33,764 nt of DNA from Desulfobacteraceae bacterium. GTDB lineage: Bacteria > Desulfobacterota > Desulfobacteria > Desulfobacterales > Desulfosarcinaceae. The position numbers were made by a program, and so were the translations under genes. Numbering within the stretch: position 1 is the first letter of the stretch; each line of letters opens with the position of its first letter. The notes under the pieces are model-generated. The model searched no databases. It saw only the letters and a list, made by a program, of their open reading frames with translations, and had not been told where the DNA came from. Positions 29,401 to 33,764 of the stretch are shown here, one piece after another. The stretch covers positions 1 through 33,764 of the forward strand of contig JAMOUQ010000033.1 in NCBI GenBank assembly GCA_027068085.1. The letters are read 5' to 3'.

Positions 29401-30366
29401 GTGACAGAAGACAATATACTCCAAATCAAGAACCTGCATGTCAGATTTCCTATCCATATAGGTACCGTCCGGGCAGTCGACGATGTCAGCCTGTCCATCA
29501 GGCGGGGAGAGGTCATGGGGCTCGTGGGCGAATCCGGTTGCGGCAAGTCTACCCTGGGTTTTTCCATTCTGAAATTACTCCGTCCCCCGGGCGAGATTTC
29601 GGCGGGACAGATCCTTTACAATGACAGGGACGTGGTATCGATGGGCGAAAAGGAGCTGTTATCCTTTCGCGGCCGCCAGGTGTCCATGATATTCCAGGAT
29701 CCGTTGACTTCGCTCAACCCCTTGTTCAGGGTGGGCGACCAGTTCGTGGAGGCCATCCGCACCCATGAGCCGGAAGTAAAACCCCGGGAGGCCTGGGCGC
29801 GGGCCGAACAGACCCTGAAACATCTCGGAATTGCGCCCGAGAGACTGGTTGAATATCCCCACCAGATGTCAGGCGGAATGCGGCAAAGGATAATGATCGG
29901 GATGGGGCTGGTTCTGAATCCCGGCCTGTTGATTGCCGATGAGCCGACAACGGCCCTGGATGTAATCGTCGAAGCCCAGTTTCTCGATTTGCTCAACCGC
30001 CTCAGGCAAGAGTTCAACCTCACCATCTTGCTGATTTCGCACAACCTGGGCATCGTCGCCCAGATGGCCGATCGGGTCACCGTCATGTACGGAGGCAGGA
30101 TCGTCGAATCGGGTTCCGCCCTGGATTTGTTCGGCAATCCCCGCCATCCCTATACTCAGGGATTGCTGGCGTCCATACCCAACATCAAGCTTGATCAGCC
30201 CGAACTTAGAACCATGCCCGGCGCGCCGCCTGACCTGGTCGATCCTCCGCCGGGATGTGTTTTCGCCCCGCGTTGTCCGCAGGTCATGGAGCGGTGCCGG
30301 CGGCACAGGCCCGAGGAGTTCAATGTCTCCGGGATGCGGGTTGCCTGCTGGCTTTACGATAACTGA
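29401..30366 (+). CDS. Peptide ABC transporter ATP-binding protein, DppD/OppD type
   Basis: A 321-aa cytoplasmic ATPase subunit. Walker A is G43-E-S-G-C-G-K49-S, the signature is MSGGMRQR, and Walker B ends [10 protein letters not shown] with E181 as catalytic base, so it should hydrolyse ATP. The C-terminal oligopeptide-transporter tail has four cysteines ([15 protein letters not shown], then VACW), a pattern that binds an iron-sulfur cluster in some relatives. The GTG start begins one base after the DppC-type stop, with GGAG 7 nt upstream. The 83-bp gap after it is the longest among the last four transporter genes. Confidence 0.94.
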   Translation: MTEDNILQIKNLHVRFPIHIGTVRAVDDVSLSIRRGEVMGLVGESGCGKSTLGFSILKLLRPPGEISAGQILYNDRDVVSMGEKELLSFRGRQVSMIFQDPLTSLNPLFRVGDQFVEAIRTHEPEVKPREAWARAEQTLKHLGIAPERLVEYPHQMSGGMRQRIMIGMGLVLNPGLLIADEPTTALDVIVEAQFLDLLNRLRQEFNLTILLISHNLGIVAQMADRVTVMYGGRIVESGSALDLFGNPRHPYTQGLLASIPNIKLDQPELRTMPGAPPDLVDPPPGCVFAPRCPQVMERCRRHRPEEFNVSGMRVACWLYDN

Positions 30367-30449
30367 CAGAGATGAAGAGATTTATGAAAAGCCGGAATTC
30401 GCAGAATGCGGGATCAGTCTTTTTTACTCCGGTCTGGCAGGGTGAATAA

Positions 30450-31439
30450 ATGGAACAGTTGTTGAAAGTGGAAAACCTGGTAAAGCATTTTCAGGTCGAC
30501 AAGGGAATATGGTCTCATTTTTTTTCCGGCAGCCGGAAAGTCGTGCATGCCGTGGACGGTGTGTCCTTCCGGATCCGCAAGGGGGAAGTACTGGGACTGG
30601 TGGGAGAGTCAGGCTGCGGGAAAACCACGACCGGCCGCCTGGTTCTGCGTCTGCTGGACCCCACTTCCGGCAACATCGTCTACGGGGGAGAATCCATCCT
30701 GGACGACAGCGAGGAGCAGATGCGCAGGCGCCGGGCCAAGATGCAGGTAATTTTTCAGGACCCCTTTGCCTCCCTCAGTCCCCGTATGCGAATCGGCGAT
30801 TCGATAGCTCATCCCTTGAAAATCCATTCTTCGTCGAGCCCCGGGCAGGTGCGCGCTCAGACGCTGGCAATCATGGAGAAGGTGGGTCTGGCTCCGGCGG
30901 AATTTCTGTACAATAAATACCCCCACCAGTTGTCCGGCGGCCAGCGCCAGAGGGTGGTTATCGCCAGAGCCCTGGTGACGCGGCCGGATTTCGTCGTTGC
31001 CGATGAACCGATAGCCATGGCCGACGTTTCCGTATCGGCCATGATTCTCGAACTGATGATCAGCCTCAAGGAAGAATTTGATCTTACTTACCTGTTCATC
31101 ACCCATGACCTGGCAACCTGCAAATACATCTGCGACCGGATAGCCATCATGTATCTTGGCAGGATAATGGAAATCGGGCCGCTGAAGGAGGTCTTCAGCC
31201 ATCCCGTTCATCCTTATACCACGGCCCTGTTGGCGGCGGTTCCCGTTCCGGACCCGAAGTTCAAACGAACCCATCCGATTCCCCACGGAGAAATACCCAG
31301 TGCCATAAATCCGCCTTCGGGATGCAGATTTCATCCCCGCTGCGCGCACGCCGAACCGGACTGCTCCCGGAAGGTGCCGGAACTGGTGGAGGCGGGGCCG
31401 GATCACCACGTTGCCTGTCCGGTCATGCTGGGCAAGTAA
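30450..31439 (+). CDS. Peptide ABC transporter ATP-binding protein, DppF/OppF type
   Basis: A 329-aa second ATPase subunit. Walker A is GESGCGKTT with K58, the signature is LSGGQRQR, and the Walker B acid and base are D185/E186. The next segment reads [16 protein letters not shown] where the family normally has DEPTSALDVSVQAQIL. The D-loop SALD is therefore AMAD, although its aspartate (D192) is kept. The C-terminal tail again carries cysteines ([15 protein letters not shown]). It forms the heterodimeric ATPase with the DppD-type protein. The ribosome site is a modest AGGGTGA. Confidence 0.93.
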   Translation: MEQLLKVENLVKHFQVDKGIWSHFFSGSRKVVHAVDGVSFRIRKGEVLGLVGESGCGKTTTGRLVLRLLDPTSGNIVYGGESILDDSEEQMRRRRAKMQVIFQDPFASLSPRMRIGDSIAHPLKIHSSSSPGQVRAQTLAIMEKVGLAPAEFLYNKYPHQLSGGQRQRVVIARALVTRPDFVVADEPIAMADVSVSAMILELMISLKEEFDLTYLFITHDLATCKYICDRIAIMYLGRIMEIGPLKEVFSHPVHPYTTALLAAVPVPDPKFKRTHPIPHGEIPSAINPPSGCRFHPRCAHAEPDCSRKVPELVEAGPDHHVACPVMLGK

Positions 31440-31499
31440 ACCGCCGTCTCTTTTTGGGCGGCCCGCTTTACTGACTTTATGGCAGAAAGGAGTCTTCCG

Positions 31500-31847
31500 A
31501 TGAAAAAAGTATCATTTCTTTTGATCCTGGGCGTTATCGGTATCCTGGCGGTTTCAATATCGGCCGGGGCGGGCGGGAACGACTCCAAGAACAAAGCCAA
31601 GGACCATCCCGGCAAAATCGACTGGGAAATTCCGATAGCCCCCGGCGTGTGGTACCCGGGGTCGGGGCCGTTGCCGGACAAGCCCATGCGTTACTACCGG
31701 GTAAGGTGTTTCCCCGGTTGCCATACCGGCAGTAAATACGGGGCTTTCCCCGATACGCCCCTGAAAGGCGACCGGCCCATATTTCCGACATCGACAATAA
31801 ACCATATCCAGAATGATAAGACCGGGAAAAAATCGGGTAAACAATAG
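31500..31847 (+). CDS. Small secreted protein with a CxxxCH motif
   Basis: A 115-aa protein with a signal peptide (KKVSFLLILGVIGILAVSIS, cleavage near SAGA). A Lys/Asp-rich stretch follows, then WEIPIAPGVWYPGSG and MRYYRVRCFPGCHTGSKYG. C70-F-P-G-C74-H75 is one residue longer than the CxxCH c-type haem motif. The protein may bind haem covalently in a variant way, bind a metal, or form a disulfide. The tail (NDKTGKKSGKQ) is disordered and basic. It sits 60 bp after the transporter ATPase gene with AGGAG 7 nt before the ATG. It overlaps the following M24 peptidase gene by 35 bp. I do not recognise a named family. Confidence 0.75.
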   Translation: MKKVSFLLILGVIGILAVSISAGAGGNDSKNKAKDHPGKIDWEIPIAPGVWYPGSGPLPDKPMRYYRVRCFPGCHTGSKYGAFPDTPLKGDRPIFPTSTINHIQNDKTGKKSGKQ

Positions 31848-33258
31848 TATTTTCCCCGCTCCGAAGCTGTTCGAAGCCGGCATTTACCGTAGACGCAGAA
31901 AAGAGCTGGCATCCTGTCTGGGAAAGGGACTGTTGCTTTTTATCGGCAATCAGCCGTGTGCGGTGAACTACGCCGCCAACCAGTATCCTTTCAGGCAGGA
32001 TTCCAGCTTTCTGTACTACTGGGGGCTGGACGAGCCGGGACTGGCGGCCGTGATGGACCTGGATCTGGGGGAAGAAATCCTGTTTGGAGACGACCCCGGT
32101 CTGGAAGATGTGATCTGGACAGGTCCCCGGCCCGCCATGAAGGAAAAGGCTTTACGGGTGGGGGTGGAGAAAGCCGGGCCGCTGGCCGGTCTGGCCGGAG
32201 CGGTTGAAAAAGCCCGCAGGACAGGACGGCCGGTTCACTATCTGCCGCCATATCGCCGGGCGACCTCCGTTTTTCTGGCGGATCTGCTGGGAACCGGCGT
32301 TGCCCGGATAGAGACAGGCAGTTCGGAAGATTTCGCCAGGGCGGTCATAGCTCAACGATCCGTCAAGGGCCCCGAGGAAACCGAACAGATTGAAAGGGCC
32401 CTGGAATTGACGGCCCTGATGCATCATCGAGCCATGGCGTTGACCAGGCCCGGGATTCGTGAACGGGAGGTGGTGGCCGCCATGCAGGCCCTGGTCTACG
32501 CCGAAACAGAAGGACAGATGGCCTACTGGCCGATTTTCACCCGCAACGGCCAGATAATGCACAACATCCGGCACCATTGCCGGCTTGCCGCCTCAGACCT
32601 GGTCATCAATGATTCCGGGGCCGAGTCTGAAATGCATTACGCCAGCGACATAACCCGGACCCTGCCGGTGAGCGGCCGTTTCGATACACGCCAGAAAGAG
32701 ATCTACCAGATCGTCAACGAGGCCCTGGACGCATGCATCGCATCACTGAAACCGGGTGCGGCTTTTCTGGATTTGCATATGCTGGCAGGAACCATTGTCA
32801 GCCGCGGGCTGGTCGAGCTGGGTCTGATGAAAGGCGATGCAGATGAGATTGTCGGCCTGGGGGCCCACACCCTGTTTTTCCCGGTAGGACTCGGGCACAT
32901 GCTGGGGCTCGATGTGCACGACATGGAGGGACTGGGCGAAGACCTGGTGGGCTACGACAGCAGCTACCGGCGCGACAGCCGTTTCGGCTTCCGTTATTTG
33001 CGGCTGGCAAAACCGGTGGAAAAAGGTTATGTGGTCACCGTGGAGCCGGGTATTTACTTCGTGGAAGAGCTTATCGGAAAGTGGAAAGAACAGGGGCGGT
33101 TCAGGGATTTCATCAACTATCCGGAAGTAGAACGGTGGGCCGGTTTCGGAGGCGTTCGGCTCGAGGATGATGTCCTGGTCACCGAAAACGGCAGCCGCGT
33201 CCTGGGACCGCCGATTGCCAGAACCATCACCGAAGTGGAAGAGGCGATGGCCCGATGA
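31813..33258 (+). CDS. Aminopeptidase P-like Xaa-Pro peptidase (M24B)
   Basis: A 481-aa cytoplasmic metallopeptidase that removes N-terminal residues preceding proline. The N-terminal creatinase-type domain (about 15-175) includes SSFLYYWGLDEPG. The pita-bread catalytic domain keeps the dinuclear metal ligands D267 and D279 (NDSGAESEMHYASDITRT), H362 (GLGHMLGLDVHD, with H369), E411 (VEPGIYF) and E451 (GGVRLEDD). The two aspartates are 12 apart rather than the 11 of E. coli PepP, a one-residue insertion. ATG 31813 lies inside the upstream small gene with only a weak ribosome site; no better in-frame start is visible. Placement behind a peptide importer suggests it processes imported proline-containing peptides. 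Confidence 0.92.
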   Translation: MIRPGKNRVNNSIFPAPKLFEAGIYRRRRKELASCLGKGLLLFIGNQPCAVNYAANQYPFRQDSSFLYYWGLDEPGLAAVMDLDLGEEILFGDDPGLEDVIWTGPRPAMKEKALRVGVEKAGPLAGLAGAVEKARRTGRPVHYLPPYRRATSVFLADLLGTGVARIETGSSEDFARAVIAQRSVKGPEETEQIERALELTALMHHRAMALTRPGIREREVVAAMQALVYAETEGQMAYWPIFTRNGQIMHNIRHHCRLAASDLVINDSGAESEMHYASDITRTLPVSGRFDTRQKEIYQIVNEALDACIASLKPGAAFLDLHMLAGTIVSRGLVELGLMKGDADEIVGLGAHTLFFPVGLGHMLGLDVHDMEGLGEDLVGYDSSYRRDSRFGFRYLRLAKPVEKGYVVTVEPGIYFVEELIGKWKEQGRFRDFINYPEVERWAGFGGVRLEDDVLVTENGSRVLGPPIARTITEVEEAMAR

Positions 33259-33271
33259 ACGGGAGGTAAAA

Positions 33272-33571
33272 ATGTTTTCCGCAACCTCTGTGACACTAAG
33301 CAGTTCAGACCGAAGGGCGTATCTGAGACGTGATTGCTCCTTGCTGGTGGACTGCGACGACCTGGAGATCTGTTACACGGCCCAGATGACAAATATCGGT
33401 CTGGGAGGCGCATTCTTGCTGCACAATGAATCGTGTCATGTCGGCCAGGAGCTGATCCTCACCATTCCCTTCAAACAATACCGGGATTTTCTGATCATTC
33501 CCGGCAAGGTGGTATGGATCATTCCCAACGGGGCCGGGGTTGAATTCGTAAGAAAATCAGCTCTGCACTGA
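33272..33571 (+). CDS. PilZ domain protein
   Basis: A 99-aa single PilZ domain. The N-terminal arginine motif is DRRAYLRR (R14, R15, R19). The second c-di-GMP motif, usually (D/N)xSxxG, reads N41-I-G43-L-G-G46, so its serine is glycine. Later strands (IIPGKVVWIIPNGAGVEFV) match the PilZ barrel. It may bind c-di-GMP weakly or act as an adaptor that no longer binds it. GGGAGG lies 6-11 nt before the ATG. It begins 13 bp after the M24 peptidase gene and could be read from the same transcript, although a functional link is not obvious. Confidence 0.85.
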   Translation: MFSATSVTLSSSDRRAYLRRDCSLLVDCDDLEICYTAQMTNIGLGGAFLLHNESCHVGQELILTIPFKQYRDFLIIPGKVVWIIPNGAGVEFVRKSALH

Positions 33572-33580
33572 GTATTCGGA

Positions 33581-33764
33581 TCAGGAATCGTTTGCCCGTG
33601 CCGGTCTTGGACAAAGGCGGGCAAGCCGGTACCTTCCATAGCCCCATGAAAAGTGATTGACCGCCAGGATCGCGCAAAGGCCTGCCGTCAGCAGGGAGTC
33701 GCCCGCCAGCAGTGATACGGGCAAAACCGCGAGCAGGCAGACAGACAGGCCGATTCTGGCATAC
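33581..33764 (-). CDS. Membrane protein, C-terminal fragment (cut by window edge)
   Basis: The last 60 codons of a minus-strand gene are visible, with its stop at 33581-33583. They encode at least one to two hydrophobic helices (IGLSVCLLAVLPVSLLAGDS and LLTAGLCAILAVNHFSWGYG), followed by a basic tail (RYRLARLCPRPARANDS). This looks like the cytoplasmic C-terminus of a multi-pass inner-membrane protein. The family cannot be named from this part; a CobS-like ending was considered but its GGxTGD motif is absent. It converges on the PilZ gene with a 9-bp gap. Confidence 0.6.
   Translation of the reverse strand, partial: YARIGLSVCLLAVLPVSLLAGDSLLTAGLCAILAVNHFSWGYGRYRLARLCPRPARANDS

Noticed and set aside
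33581-33764. CobS (cobalamin synthase) C-terminus
   Set aside because: The hydrophobic pattern is similar but the GGxTGD motif expected near the CobS C-terminus is absent.
1-33764. tRNA genes, rRNA genes and CRISPR arrays
   Set aside because: No tRNA-like arms with a TTC loop, no rRNA segment, and no regularly spaced repeats were seen in any intergenic stretch.

Overview
The window looks like chromosomal DNA of a G+C-rich, free-living anaerobic bacterium. The best guess is a sulfate-reducer-like member of Desulfobacterota, in the Desulfobacterales or a relative. That placement is an inference from gene content: an LL-diaminopimelate aminotransferase with a divergent diaminopimelate decarboxylase, Lrp/AsnC regulators beside amino-acid genes, an orphan MoaD-like/ThiF-like pair, a TrpR-like repressor, and several soluble PAS/GAF histidine kinases beside an Na+/H+ antiporter. 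There is no rRNA or other taxonomic marker gene in the window. No tRNA, rRNA, CRISPR array or prophage was found.

Layout. 1-272 is the right end of an IS481-like insertion sequence, stopping about 40 bp before pheA (314-1378), which encodes a chorismate mutase/prephenate dehydratase/ACT protein. 1438-3160 (minus) is an Lrp regulator followed by a PLP enzyme of the Cys/Met family. 3466-4115 (minus) is a small AbrB-like (DUF2080-type) protein with a GNAT acetyltransferase. 4635-6608 is a large FMN/FeS/FAD dienoyl-CoA-reductase-type oxidoreductase with a very good sigma70-like promoter, converging on a multi-pass membrane protein of unknown function (6601-7746). 7892-10969 is Lrp, dapL and lysA-like, a lysine/peptidoglycan precursor module. 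11027-12238 holds a candidate hidden small gene and a coiled-coil/HTH protein. 12370-14198 (minus) is a sugar-nucleotide epimerase followed by an EamA exporter. 14347-16717 holds a four-cysteine mini-protein, an AEC transporter, and the MoaD-like/ThiF-like pair.

16753-25122 is a long run of minus-strand genes. Reading from its promoter the order is an NhaD-type antiporter, a histidine kinase with an N-terminal Rossmann domain, a receiver-PAS-kinase hybrid, a single-domain response regulator, a tandem universal stress protein, a cytidylate-kinase-like protein and a TrpR-like repressor. The first four genes, and probably the next two, look like one signalling/ion-homeostasis unit, and this is the most system-like part of the window.

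25710-33258 (plus) is a Dpp/Opp-type peptide ABC transporter (binding protein, two permeases, two ATPases). It is followed by a small secreted protein with a CxxxCH motif and an aminopeptidase P-like M24 peptidase. Together these suggest peptide import followed by cytoplasmic cleavage of proline-containing peptides. A PilZ protein and the C-terminus of a minus-strand membrane protein close the window.

Amino-acid and peptide metabolism dominates: Phe, Met/Cys and Lys/DAP enzymes, a Trp-type repressor, and peptide uptake and hydrolysis. All functional calls come from reading motifs by eye; no database search was run.
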